Source: Halocaridina rubra
Lineage: Eukaryota; Arthropoda; Malacostraca; Decapoda; Atyidae
Direction of reading: 5' to 3'
Assembly: GCA_037179515.1 (NCBI GenBank)
Contig: JAXCGZ010015136.1
Span: 53,501 to 117,500 of the forward strand
DNA: 64,000 nt
The notes beneath the pieces are model-generated. The model made no database searches. It was not told the origin of the DNA and saw only the letters and a list, made by a program, of their open reading frames with translations. Below, piece by piece: positions 14,853 to 24,853 of the stretch; position 1 is the stretch's first letter, and each line of letters opens with the position of its first letter. The position numbers and the translations under genes are program-made.

Positions 14853-15233
14853 GTTATGATGAGAGGCTGAGGAACTTAGACTTACCATCACTCGAAGCTA
14901 GAAGAGTGAGGGGGGATATGGTGACAGTCTTTAAATTTCTTCATGGTTATGATAGAGTGGATAGGGATCGATATTTTGATATGGCCGGCTCTAGAACTAG
15001 AGGTCATAGTTTGAAGCTTCATAAGAAAACTTCTTTGCAGGATTTAAGGAAATACTTTTTCAGTGTAAGAGTAGTTGATAATTGGAATTGGCTAAGCGAG
15101 GAGGTAGTTAATGCTATCTCAATCCATAGTTTTAAGGACAGGTATGATAAGTATCACTAAGTATAAAATGGAACCGATGAGGAGACGGGAAGATACGAGC
15201 TTTGGGCTCATTCCCGTAAACACAATTAGGTAA

Positions 15234-15236
<3 letters not shown>
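14853..15236 (+). pseudogene. LINE-A copy G: last ~385 bp, duplicate of F
   Basis: Same 5' start and private variants as copy F; frame 14906-15160. One tail unit remains before a long (AC)n. Confidence 0.82.

Positions 15237-15310
<74 letters not shown>
15235..15310 (+). repeat. (AC)n microsatellite, ~75 bp
   Basis: Pure AC repeat that is both the tail of copy G and the 5' flank of copy H. Confidence 0.97.
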
Positions 15311-15314
<4 letters not shown>

Positions 15315-15459
15315 GGGAAATATTGTTGAGAAAAAAATCTCTAAAAGACCTTCAAGAATGCAAAGAAGTGTTCATTAGATGATACAGAACACAGGAAGAG
15401 ATGGGAAAGATAAAAAACTTGTTGCAAGAGGCAAGAAGGTTAAATGATGAAAGAAATGA

Positions 15460-18378
15460 AGAAGAGAAGAAAAATTTTCGTTACATAATACTTCCAGACA
15501 AAGGGGAGATAAAGAAGATAATGATAGAAGATCAGGGGATGGGGCCTCATTAAGATTGTTATACACAATTGCTGATGGATTAGCTGGTAAGGCAGTAGAA
15601 TTAAAAGATAGGATTCACAACAGTAAGGCAGATATAGTAGCAATTACAGAGACTAAGTTGAGTGAGGACATAAACAGTGTCACAGTTTTTCCTAAGGGCT
15701 TCAGAATACTAAGGGTTGAAAGATCTGAGAGGACTGGTGGAGGGATAGCACTGCTCATAAGTGAGAGGATTCAAGTTGAAGAAATAAACTTTGCTATAGA
15801 AAGTGAGTTCAGGGAATTTCTTGTTGCTCGCATAAATACTGGGTCAGAGAGCATTATAATAACTGTTGTATACAACCCACCAAGGAACCAAAATAGGCTT
15901 GAAATTTATGAGGAAAGTCATATAGGTACTATTGAAGTCATAAACTCAGTTGTTAACATGGCACGGGAGAAAAAATGTAGGATTTTGATTATGGGAGACT
16001 TTAATCATAGAGAGATAGATTGGATAAATCTTGACCCACACAGTGGTGAGGACTCATTCGGGGCAAGATTCCTAGATTGCGTACAAGGGAATTTCCTACA
16101 CCAACATGTAATGGAACCAACAAGAGCCAGGGGTGGGGATGAGCCATCACTACTTGATCTAGTGTTCACAGATAATGTGTTGGATATTGAAAATATTGAG
16201 TATGAACCACCAATTGGAAAGAGTGACCACTGTGTGTTGTTGATGGAGTATATCATTGAAGATATTCTTCCTGAGAGTAGAGGCACTGAGGACATGAGGA
16301 GGAACTATCCGAAAGGAGATTACATCAAAATGAAAGAGCTTTTTGCAGTTATTGACTGGAGAACCTTGTTTTACAACAAATCTGTACAAGAAATGTATGA
16401 CATCTTTTGTGAGAAATATGGGAAGATAGTAGATTGCTGCATACCTGTCACCAAAGTAGGTGTAATTCATGCCAGAGAGAAATGGTTCGATAATGGGTGT
16501 AAAAGAGCTAAGGAGTGGAGAGACAAATGCTGGAAAAGGTATAGGAGGAGAAAAAACATAAATGCCTGGCAAACCTACAAAAGAGCAAGAAATGACTACC
16601 TAAGTAAAAGGAGAGAGGCAGAGAGAGATTATGAGAAGGACATCACCAGGAAGGCTAAAGAAAATCCCAAGCTTTTCCACAGCTTTATCAGAGGAAAACT
16701 GAAGGTAAAAGAACAGGTTTTAAGGCTAAAGAGAGCGGATGGAAGCATCACTGAGACGGACGAAGACATCTGCAAAGAATTGAACAAGGAGTTTCAGTCA
16801 GTATTTACAGTAGAAAATACCCCACCCCCTCAGATTGCAGTGATAGAAGCTCAAGGGCCGGTATTAGAGAACATCAACCTTACAGCCACAGAGGTATGCA
16901 AAGCGCTGATGGATTTAGATGTTCATAAAGCTACAGGTCCCGATGACATATCCCCTCATGTGCTTAAAAAATGCGCAAACACAATATCAGTGGCACTAAG
17001 TATCATATTTAAGGAGTCACTGGAGTCGGGGGAGATTCCAAGATGCTGGAAACAAGCAAATGTGATACCTACCTTCAAAAAGGGAAGGAGGGATACGGCT
17101 CTGAACTATAGACCAGTTTCCTTGACCAGCATAGTTTGCAAAGTTATGGAGAAACTACTAAAGAAACATATCTCTCTTCACTTGGAATCCTTCAACTTTT
17201 TGTCAGTGAGGCAACATGGCTTCAGAGAAGGTAGATCAACAGTAACAAACTTATTAGAATTTTATGATGAGGTAAGCCAAATCTTACAGGAAAGAGAGGG
17301 CTGGGCAGATTGCATATTCCTAGACTTCCAGAAAGCGTTTGACACTGTTCCACATGGGAGACTTATTAGGAAGCTGCACTCAATGGCTAGAATAGGTGGA
17401 AATGTTTTGGAATGGATAAAAACTTACTTAGAAGGAAGGGAACAGAGGGTTAGAGTAAGACACTCAGTGTCTGAATGGAGAAGAGTTAGTAGTGGAGTTC
17501 CACAGGGTTCAGTTTTAGGGCCACTTTTGTTCCTTGTACATGTAAATGACCTACCAGAGTCTGTAAATTCATTCATGAATATGTTTGCAGATGATGCAAA
17601 GATTGTGAAGAAAGTAAAAAACGAGAACAATGGTAGAGAACTTCAGGAGGATCTAAATAATCTGCATGAGTGGTCAGAAAAGTGGCTAATGAAATTCAAT
17701 ACCTCAAAATGTAAGGTAATGAGAATGGGTACAAGTGCAAGAAGGCCCAAGCTTGACTACTCGGTGGCTGGAGTACAACTTCAAGAGACAGAAAATGAGA
17801 GAGATCTAGGAGTAAACATACTGGCAGATTTGTCTCCAGAAATACAGATAAATGGCGTAGTAAGGGCAGCATATGCATTCTTATCAAATGTAAGGGTAGC
17901 CTTCAGGCACATGGACAAGGAAATGTTCATAAATATTTATGTAACCTATGTGAGGCCAAAACTCGAATATGCAGCCCCCTTTTGGAATCCGCACTTGAAA
18001 AAGCACATAGCTAAGCTTGAAAAAGTTCAAAGACATGCCACGAAACTGGTGACAGAAATACGCAATCTCGGTTATGATGAGAGGCTGAGGGAATTAGACT
18101 TGCCATCACTCGAAGCTAGAAGATTGAGGGGGGATATGGTGACAGTCTTTAAATTCCTTCATGGTTATGATAGAGTGGATAGGGATCGATATTTCGATAT
18201 GGCTGGCTCTAGAACTAGAGGTCATAGTTTGAAGCTTCGTAAGAAAACTTCTTTGCAGGATGTAAGGAAATACTTTTTCAGTGTAAGAGTAGTTGATAAT
18301 TGGAATTCGCTAAGCGAGGAGGTAGTTAATGCTATCTCAATCCATAGTTTTAAGGACAGGTACGATAAGTATCACTAA
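15460..18378 (+). CDS. LINE-A ORF2: APE endonuclease-reverse transcriptase
   Basis: Open from the codon after a TGA at 15457 to 18378. No ATG lies near the start, so the true start is unclear; residues below count from the TTG at 15556 (940 aa). APE-type endonuclease motifs: TETK (E~32), GGGIALLI (~61), YNPP (~106), GDFN (D~148) and GKSDH (H~235). RT motifs: FLDFQKAFD (D~590), [15 protein letters not shown] (~646) and FADD (677-680). A C-terminal block ends SFKDRYDKYH. All catalytic residues I can name are present, so this is the only potentially functional EN-RT frame in the array. Its product would nick target DNA and prime reverse transcription from the nick (TPRT). The 5' truncation makes it unlikely to be autonomous now. 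Confidence 0.9.
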   Translation, partial: RREEKFSLHNTSRQRGDKEDNDRRSGDGASLRLLYTIADGLAGKAVELKDRIHNSKADIVAITETKLSEDINSVTVFPKGFRILRVERSERTGGGIALLISERIQVEEINFAIESEFREFLVARINTGSESIIITVVYNPPRNQNRLEIYEESHIGTIEVINSVVNMAREKKCRILIMGDFNHREIDWINLDPHSGEDSFGARFLDCVQGNFLHQHVMEPTRARGGDEPSLLDLVFTDNVLDIENIEYEPPIGKSDHCVLLMEYIIEDILPESRGTEDMRRNYPKGDYIKMKELFAVIDWRTLFYNKSVQEMYDIFCEKYGKIVDCCIPVTKVGVIHAREKWFDNGCKRAKEWRDKCWKRYRRRKNINAWQTYKRARNDYLSKRREAERDYEKDITRKAKENPKLFHSFIRGKLKVKEQVLRLKRADGSITETDEDICKELNKEFQSVFTVENTPPPQIAVIEAQGPVLENINLTATEVCKALMDLDVHKATGPDDISPHVLKKCANTISVALSIIFKESLESGEIPRCWKQANVIPTFKKGRRDTALNYRPVSLTSIVCKVMEKLLKKHISLHLESFNFLSVRQHGFREGRSTVTNLLEFYDEVSQILQEREGWADCIFLDFQKAFDTVPHGRLIRKLHSMARIGGNVLEWIKTYLEGREQRVRVRHSVSEWRRVSSGVPQGSVLGPLLFLVHVNDLPESVNSFMNMFADDAKIVKKVKNENNGRELQEDLNNLHEWSEKWLMKFNTSKCKVMRMGTSARRPKLDYSVAGVQLQETENERDLGVNILADLSPEIQINGVVRAAYAFLSNVRVAFRHMDKEMFINIYVTYVRPKLEYAAPFWNPHLKKHIAKLEKVQRHATKLVTEIRNLGYDERLRELDLPSLEARRLRGDMVTVFKFLHGYDRVDRDRYFDMAGSRTRGHSLKLRKKTSLQDVRKYFFSVRVVDNWNSLSEEVVNAISIHSFKDRYDKYH

Positions 18379-18403
18379 GTCTAAAATGGAACCGATGAGG
18401 AGA

Positions 18404-18470
18404 CGGGAAGATACGAGCTTTGGGCTCTTTCCCGTAAACACAATTAGGTAATCACAATTAGGTAATCACA
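18404..18470 (+). promoter_or_regulatory. LINE-A 3' end: hairpin plus tandem terminal units
   Basis: Just after the stop there is a stem CGGGAA/TTCCCG, with an inner GAGC/GCTC stem and TTTGG loop, followed by two AATTAGGTAATCAC units. The same arrangement follows every copy in the window (for example 9458, 10547, 12775, 14391, 48590). CR1/L2-type LINEs use a 3' hairpin and terminal repeats for RT recognition. The role here is inferred from conservation and position. Confidence 0.65.
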
Positions 18471-18893
18471 CCGTCCAAACAAACCAGCTGTTCAGAAGTC
18501 CAATCAGATAGTTTACCTTGCCTAAACTCGGAATAAATTGATGCAAACTTGGCGTCATAAAGAGTATGATGCTACAAGAAAAGGTATTTTGTTGTGTGGA
18601 TTCCCATAATATCAATGGAGAAGGACGATGTTGCGGTGTAATCCCACCAGTTGTCACCAATTGTCGTGTGAGCACTATTTCACACAAGGGTTATCGACAT
18701 GGTGGGATTTTCATCCCACTATTTTACACCAATAATAGTGGTGTTCTTTTGTTTTGGTAGGGTGGTTGGTGACAACAGATAAGCATCTTCTTGATATGGG
18801 TTTTTTTTCTAGCTTACACTTAATTCCTCAGAGCTCCAATTACTACAGTTCCTGTCACGAACGATTCCAGATTCCCGCCCCCAAGGGGGAGAC
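18471..18893. other. Unassigned spacer with small inverted repeats
   Basis: No gene recognised. AATCCCACCA (18640-18649) pairs with TGGTGGGATT (18700-18709), and between them GTGTGA/TCACAC (18667-18686) could form an inner hairpin. No element type can be named. Confidence 0.4.
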
Positions 18894-19071
18894 TGTTAAG
18901 CCGTGGACGTCACGTCTGCCCCGGACAAGATCTGACCTCTCACTGACTAGGTTCTCTTGTGCTACTCACATTGCGATTGGTGGGCATTGTGGGCGTCACT
19001 GCCACCCGGCACTTGCAGGCATCTCTGAAATGCCTTGTGAGGCTATAGGCATCTTTAATTGCCTTACGACA
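18894..19071 (-). repeat. Candidate short 3' LTR of LARD-2
   Basis: On the minus strand, TGTCGTAAGG at 19071 follows the same sequence context as the LARD-1 3' LTR start. A TG...CA unit could end at GGCTTAACA (18894), giving ~178 bp. The sequence after the first few bases does not resemble the LARD-1 LTR. The second LTR is missing, so the length is a guess. Confidence 0.35.
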
Positions 19072-19318
19072 CTCGCCACTACCAAACTGAAATATCTCAT
19101 ATTACAGACTGAATCATAAATACTTCTATGAGAGCCTTACAATTTTCTAAATATCATTATTCTACAAAAACGGGGCAGAACTATCTAAGAAACTGACTTA
19201 TGAGACTATTACAATCTCATACAGTTATCTAAATAGATTACAGTAATACCAAAATTACTATTCAAAAAACTGACAAAGAATAATCTGTTCTTTATAATAA
19301 GCATTGTAATCAAAATCA

Positions 19319-19620
19319 CAAAATCAAACTTAACTATTCTCAATTGCAACATATAGCTAGAAACCATTGGCAAAATTACTTATGAACAAAGCCAATTAAG
19401 CTATTTCATAAATTAAACAGTACACAATACATTTGGACATGATGTATGCAAGCACTTTTACAACAAAACATTTGTTATGGAGAGAAATGTTAAAAACATT
19501 CACAATTACAATATATAGCTAGTGAGCATTGGCAAAATTACTTAAGAACAAATATAGTTGTTATGGAGTGAAAAGTTGAAAACATTCACAATTACAATAT
19601 GTAATTAATATTCATGGACA
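19319..19620. repeat. Degenerate internal duplication in LARD-2
   Basis: CATTGGCAAAATTACTTA preceded by CAA(TT/)ACA..ATATAGCTAG occurs at ~19340-19385 and ~19500-19545, and TGTTATGGAG...AACATTCACAATTACAATAT occurs at ~19472-19515 and ~19560-19602. This is an old local duplication; LARD-1 has a single version near 5860. Confidence 0.55.
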
Positions 19621-19683
19621 AGCTGATATGAGAATTCAATGAACATAATATAAACATATTCGTCTATGATCTTTCTTCACAAA

Positions 19684-19758
19684 GATCAGGAGACGGGAAG
19701 ATACGAGCTTTGGGCCCCTTCCCGTAAACACAATTAGGTAAGTACAATTAGGTAAGTA
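19684..19758 (+). mobile_element. LINE-A minimal 3'-end insertion (~75 bp)
   Basis: Only GATCAGGAGACGGGAAG, the hairpin and two variant tail units (AATTAGGTAAGTAC) are present, inserted in LARD-2. It shows how far 5' truncation can go. The inner stem has diverged (GAGC with GCCC). Confidence 0.8.
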
Positions 19759-19837
19759 CCACCTCTCAACCTAAGAACTAAATGAGGAGTGATTTCTTCT
19801 GCGAACTCAATGAACACAAAGACTAAATAAAGATTCA

Positions 19838-19925
19838 AAACAATGATAATATTGAGTCAAAATAATGATAATATTTAAGCAAAACAATGATTATATTTAA
19901 GCAAAACAATGATAATAATTAAGCA
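19838..19925 (+). repeat. Imperfect ~23 bp tandem repeat, four units
   Basis: Units of the type AACAATGATAATATTTAAGC. LARD-1 has about two units at the homologous place (~5760-5790), so the array expanded in LARD-2. Confidence 0.7.
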
Positions 19926-21229
19926 GAAAACAACTTATTATGATTTTTGCAAATTGTACAATTTATCAATGGCACTTACTCTAATAAAATTATATCTAAG
20001 GGAGACTGGGTTTTTTTCACTTAAAATTATCTTAAAGCTAGGAAAAAAAAAATATATATAAATTGTCTTTTCACATCGTGATCAAATACGGTGGGGACAT
20101 TATCTTTCCCATTTTTTTTCAGTTCTAATACGTGGGGGAACATACTTTGTAATTTAACTAATAAGAGATTTTCCATACCCTTCCTTTCTCTTTTCACTAC
20201 AGTTAGGACATGAATGGGGATTCTTTCTTTCCCACTTTTTATTTTTTTAAATTTTTCGGGGATTTTCATTTCCCCAGCAACCCCAAGGGTTATCATTACC
20301 TAGGACTTACCATTTCATTCTTCAGTTTTCACATCCCCGCTCGTCGTCTTCATTTGCAGGCCCAGGTTTGTACACGTGCCATGAATTCTCTTCTTCTCTG
20401 GAGACTGGCAAGACAAAAAAGGAGGGCGTCGATGCATCATCCAGCTTAACCGGAACCCCTTCCGCCCGGCTTCATTCGTTTCTTGAGGTGGCTCTTGACT
20501 ATAATCACCTCTTACGAATACCTGCAATGCCACAGCGTCTCTCACTTCAGTAGCTGAAAAACACGCTCACACTAAAGTGGATTCTCAGGACGAGAATTAG
20601 AGCCTAATGTCGCTAATACAAATACAAAAAGAATACATATGACCTCTGCAAACAAAGAAAGGCCTTTTGTCTGCATCCGGAGGGTATATTTCGCCTCCCT
20701 GCAGCTGCAGGCGATTGCAATCTCTCCCATGGGTAAAAGGGTCTGGTTTGTAAAAATCAAATTTGAAAATTGCAGGTCGGGGCTGCCGGGAAATAGGGTG
20801 GTAATGGAAAGTATGTGTCTACACCATTAGATTATTGTTCCAAGATACTTAGGACTTAGCTGAAAAGCTGATACATAATATTACTCTACTGTAGATATCA
20901 AAAAGAACAGTCATTAAATGCTGAGAAAAGCCACTAAAGAAATATTCTTATGAGCAGTGACTACAGTAACATCAAGCATGAATTAAAGATAAAAGATACA
21001 AATCATTTGGTTACTGCTGATAGAATTCACTAAACTAACAATTATGCAAAAGGTCATGGAGTAATAGCAACAATAACAGTGAACATAATAATAACAATAC
21101 TACTCAGGAATAGCAGCGCATATGCAATTGAGACTGGCATTTCGAAGTAAGAACAGAGTCTTACACTCATACTTCACAACTATGCTCTTTCTAACATTGT
21201 CTCCTTTGCCTGTTCGAATTCCTGCAGTC

Positions 21230-21352
<123 letters not shown>

Positions 21353-21620
21353 GGAGCATAAGCATCAACTTTCTGGTTGCCCACTTTTGTCACTGGGATC
21401 TTTATCTATTTTCTAAAACAGTTGCAATATGTGGCAGAAAAACTCTACTGATGTCTTATCGGTATTTATGCAATATCAGCATGCAAAAACTTATCAACTG
21501 AAATAAAACTTGGTCACACTTATCATCTAGCAAATTTGCAAAGAAATCTAAAAAGAATCAATGATCATAATACTCTGTCAATACAGAGAAATGACATTTT
21601 TCAGTATGTAAAGGGTAAAA

Positions 21621-21752
<132 letters not shown>

Positions 21753-22224
21753 ACTTTTCTTCAAGAAAAAAAAAAAACATATAATTTTCGCTTGTAAGGC
21801 CCTTCTTTATGACTTGACTTCCTGCCCAACTATACAAATGGACAGAGCGCAACTGCGATCATTTTCTAACATCTAAAAAGAATAAAAAAACAAAATAACT
21901 TAGTGTACAACTGCAGAAACATCGAAGCATAAATCCATTTATTTCTGTTTAATATTGCAAAGTACTTTACTGAAATGAGCATACACATCCTTCTCTATTA
22001 TGACAATCTTTTCTCTTTCTATAAATCAGAGGGTTGAGTCGAAGCACACACTCGCTATATGTCAACATACCCCTGATGAAATCAAAGCAAAATACTACAA
22101 TCATATGTGATAATATCTCTACTACTATCAACAAAAGTACAAGTATCTTTTCTTAATAAACAACTTAAAAGGAATTAAGTATTATTATTTTATAATTTCA
22201 AACTCAACATTAAAAGTTAAGGTT

Positions 22225-24490
22225 ATGTCTTCAATTGTGAGAGTGGTTGCTGCAGCCAGAGGGGCTTCTTTCAAAAAGTTCCACTCCCATAAGTCCGTGT
22301 CCACCGCAAGGGAGGAGTACTACAATATAGGAGGTAATGGGTAGCTATAATGGAGCACCTGTGTTGCTGCAGCCTTGGAGGCAATATTTCTGCTGAGGGC
22401 ACCTATAGATGTTGCTGAGAGTGCCAGCATAGGATCCCTGTGGGCCTCTGATCCTTGTGATGCAGCTTCAGCTGCTTAATTTGCTATTTCTGATTATTGC
22501 CATCAATATTTAACACGTAATTATCGGAGGTCACACGGTGTACCATAGTTTATAGTAGTTTCCAGCGTAGCATTCGCTTGCAAATATCTGTTGGAAGAAG
22601 GAACAGTGCTCGATCTCCAAGTGTCAGGGCACGATGCCGAGTAGGAGCTTGGCAGTCTGCTGGAGACTCTTAATGGCTAATTGTGCAGCTTTCCAGGCCT
22701 TTTTGAGATTTAACGAAAACTGCAAAATATACTCATGGACATCCCTATCATCGTCCTTGATGGTAGGTGAGTCCCAACATTCTGCCAAGAATTCCACTGG
22801 GCCTCTTACTTTATGGCCATAAATCAGCACCATAGTTTATAGTTGTTTCCAGCGTAGCATTAGCTTGCGAATATCTGTTGGAAGAAGGAACAGTGCTCAA
22901 TCTCCGAGTGTCAGGGCACGATGCCGGGTAGGAGCTTGGCAGTCTGCTGGTGACTCTTAATGGCTAATTGTGCAGCTTTCCAGGCCTTTTTGAGATTTAA
23001 CAAAAACTGCAAAATATACTCATGGACATCCCTATCATCGTCCTTGATGGGGGGTGAGTCTCAACATTCTGCCAAGAATTCCACTGGGCCTCTTACTTTA
23101 TGGTCATATATCAGCACCAATGGCGAGTATCCAGTAGAGTCGTGGGGCGTGTCTCTGATGGAGAAAAGTGCAGCAGGGACGTACTTGTCCCACTGCCTGG
23201 GTGAATCTATCACTAGCTTGCGCAAACATCACTTCAATGTCCAATTATAGAGTTCACATGCTTCATTTTATTGGGCATAATAAACTCTCGTAGGAATGTG
23301 CTTCATTTCTAAGAGGTTACAGAAAGCCTCAAAGTACCTACTTGTAAACTGACTTCCAGTGTCAGAAGTGACCTGCTCAGGGAAGCCGACCCTGGAGCAG
23401 ATTTTGAATAGGGCCTGAGCGACTGCTTAAGTCATGATAGAAGATAGCGGCACTGCACCTGGGTACCTTGTTGCCAGGTTAGTGTATGTTAGGAGGAACT
23501 GTTTCCCTGTGGATGAAGCAGGGCTAATAGGTCCTAATACATCAACAGCGTTCTGTTGAGAGCTTAGTTATGCCCATGGGGACTTTTGGTACCAGTGCTG
23601 TAGAGGTGGATTGAGGAGCCCACGTATCTGTCTACCTCGACGTACATGTTTGGCCATTCAAGAGCCTATTGAAGGAGATGCCTTTTTATTGGTATACCTC
23701 TGTGTTTGTTCTGAGGTAAATGGTGTGCCAAATACATAGCCTGATGGCACAAATAAGTGGTCACCACCAACTGTTTAAAGGTGTGGCTGTCTTTAGTCAA
23801 ATGCCTACGAAGGACTCCATCTTCAAGGTCGTAATTGATCTGGCCTCCTCCTGTCACTGTAAAGGTTCTTCTGTCGGTGGCCTATTGCATCCAGTGCTTG
23901 AGGCTGGGGCAGTCCTGCTGCTGTTTGGTGAAGTCAGGATGGGACTTTAGTGGTTTTTCAGGTGCATCACCTGGTAAAGGAGAGGAAAACTCTCCACGTT
24001 CCATATTACGGGTACTAATTGCAGCAAAGTCAATGGAGGTAGTTGGAGAATAGTCTAAATTCCTGGTGTCAGAAATGGCTTGTTGTGACCTCGCTCTAGG
24101 GATGTTCCATTCTACAATGTCCTCTTGGTAGAGGTCGGCCTGGAAGATAGGAGCTAGGTTCAGTACCTGACCCAGCAAGGCAGGGTATCAGGGTTTTAAC
24201 AATGCCACAACTGGGGCTTCTTCCATGCAGTTCTTGCAATGCAGGTCGATGACACAGCAGCGTCGTGTCTGAGGATCTCCATCAGCAACATGCAAACGGA
24301 GGACTTGGCTTATGTAATCGTTATATCTGACGAATTTCTGGTCAACAAATATGCCACTGGCCCCTGTGTCAAGGGTCTTCTCAGCTTCCACACCATTTAT
24401 GGTTCCTATGCACGTTGGGATCGTCTGGGAGTCAACCCATTCAGTGATCTGCACTTTGGCAACTCTATGCGGTGGGTCCTCGGCGTTATC
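22225..24490 (-). pseudogene. Gyp-A protease-integrase remnant
   Basis: From 24490 down: a protease-like DTGASGIFVDQKF in the segment 24188-24454, then a GKGHRGK-type linker, the integrase zinc region (~23660-23860: HHLP..KHRG), the catalytic core (~23150-23640) with ruined frames, the GPY/F region (~22550), and the Ser/Ala-rich linker ending at AIEDIT. RT and RNase H are absent. The integrase C-terminal part is duplicated (22542-23117). The domain order PR-IN matches Gyp-F. Confidence 0.8.
22542..23117. repeat. 288 bp tandem duplication inside Gyp-A integrase
   Basis: ACCATAGTTTATAGTNGTTTCC at 22542 recurs at 22830, and both copies run through to ATCAGCACCA. They differ at a handful of sites (for example GTAGGAG versus GTAGGAG with GGGTAGG context, GGTAGG versus GGGGGG). 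Gyp-F has a single copy (~55910-56200), so the duplication arose after insertion. Confidence 0.85.
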
Positions 24491-24853
24491 CTCGGTGACC
24501 CTTTCTGTCCTTGTTCCTATGGCATGGGCCGAGTGAGTGGTCAGACGGTTATGCTGGCCACCACTATGAAAGGAAATGTGGTGGCTCTTAGAATTTGGCT
24601 AAAATCCCTGCTGAGGCTTAGGTCTTACTGTGTCGTCCTTCTTGAGTGTGGGTGCATGGCAGTATTAAGGCTTAGGAGTGTGTGGAGGATGAGCTGGATG
24701 ATTGAAGTTCTGAGAAAGGCCCTTGTGCTTCCCGTTCCTGCGATCTTCTTTTCAGTGAAAATCATGGCCTGCTGCGGGGGAGATGGCACTCTGAGAACGA
24801 GCCTTGGAATAGTCCCTTCTTGCCCTCATAAAGTCTCAGAGACGTACTACAGG

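Larger units (their letters stand above)
8104..18470 (+). mobile_element. Head-to-tail array of eight LINE-A non-LTR retrotransposon copies (A-H)
   Basis: Eight direct-orientation copies follow one another with almost nothing between them. Each ends in the same 3' UTR: a GAGC/GCTC hairpin, then one or two units of AATTAGGTAATCAC, often running into (AC)n. The next copy starts at a different 5' truncation point. Copies have RT of the FADD type with an upstream APE-type endonuclease in copy H, as in CR1/L2/Jockey-type LINEs. Tails of short tandem repeats rather than poly(A) favour the CR1-L2 group, but I did not place the clade. Repeated insertion into the AC-rich tails of earlier copies is the simplest explanation; misassembly should be excluded. 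Confidence 0.85.
15311..18470 (+). mobile_element. LINE-A copy H: most complete copy
   Basis: Runs from the base after (AC)n to the second AATTAGGTAATCACA unit. It contains a short upstream frame (15311-15550) with a Lys/Glu-rich, coiled-coil-like peptide (KIKNLLQEARRLNDERNEEE) ending in a stop, then the endonuclease-RT frame. The beginning of the element (5' UTR and most of any ORF1) is missing. Confidence 0.85.

Noticed and set aside
16005..16572. Antisense open frames across LINE-A
   Set aside because: Shadow frames of the coding strand; the same 63-68 codon shadows recur in every copy.
8104..18470. CRISPR-like or satellite array
   Set aside because: Units have variable lengths, encode RT and end in LINE tails.
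18890..19120. Copia-like LTR starting TGTTAAGCC after a CAAGGGGGAGA purine tract
   Set aside because: The alignment of this region to LARD-1 in inverted orientation explains the other boundary better, and there is no copia pol upstream.
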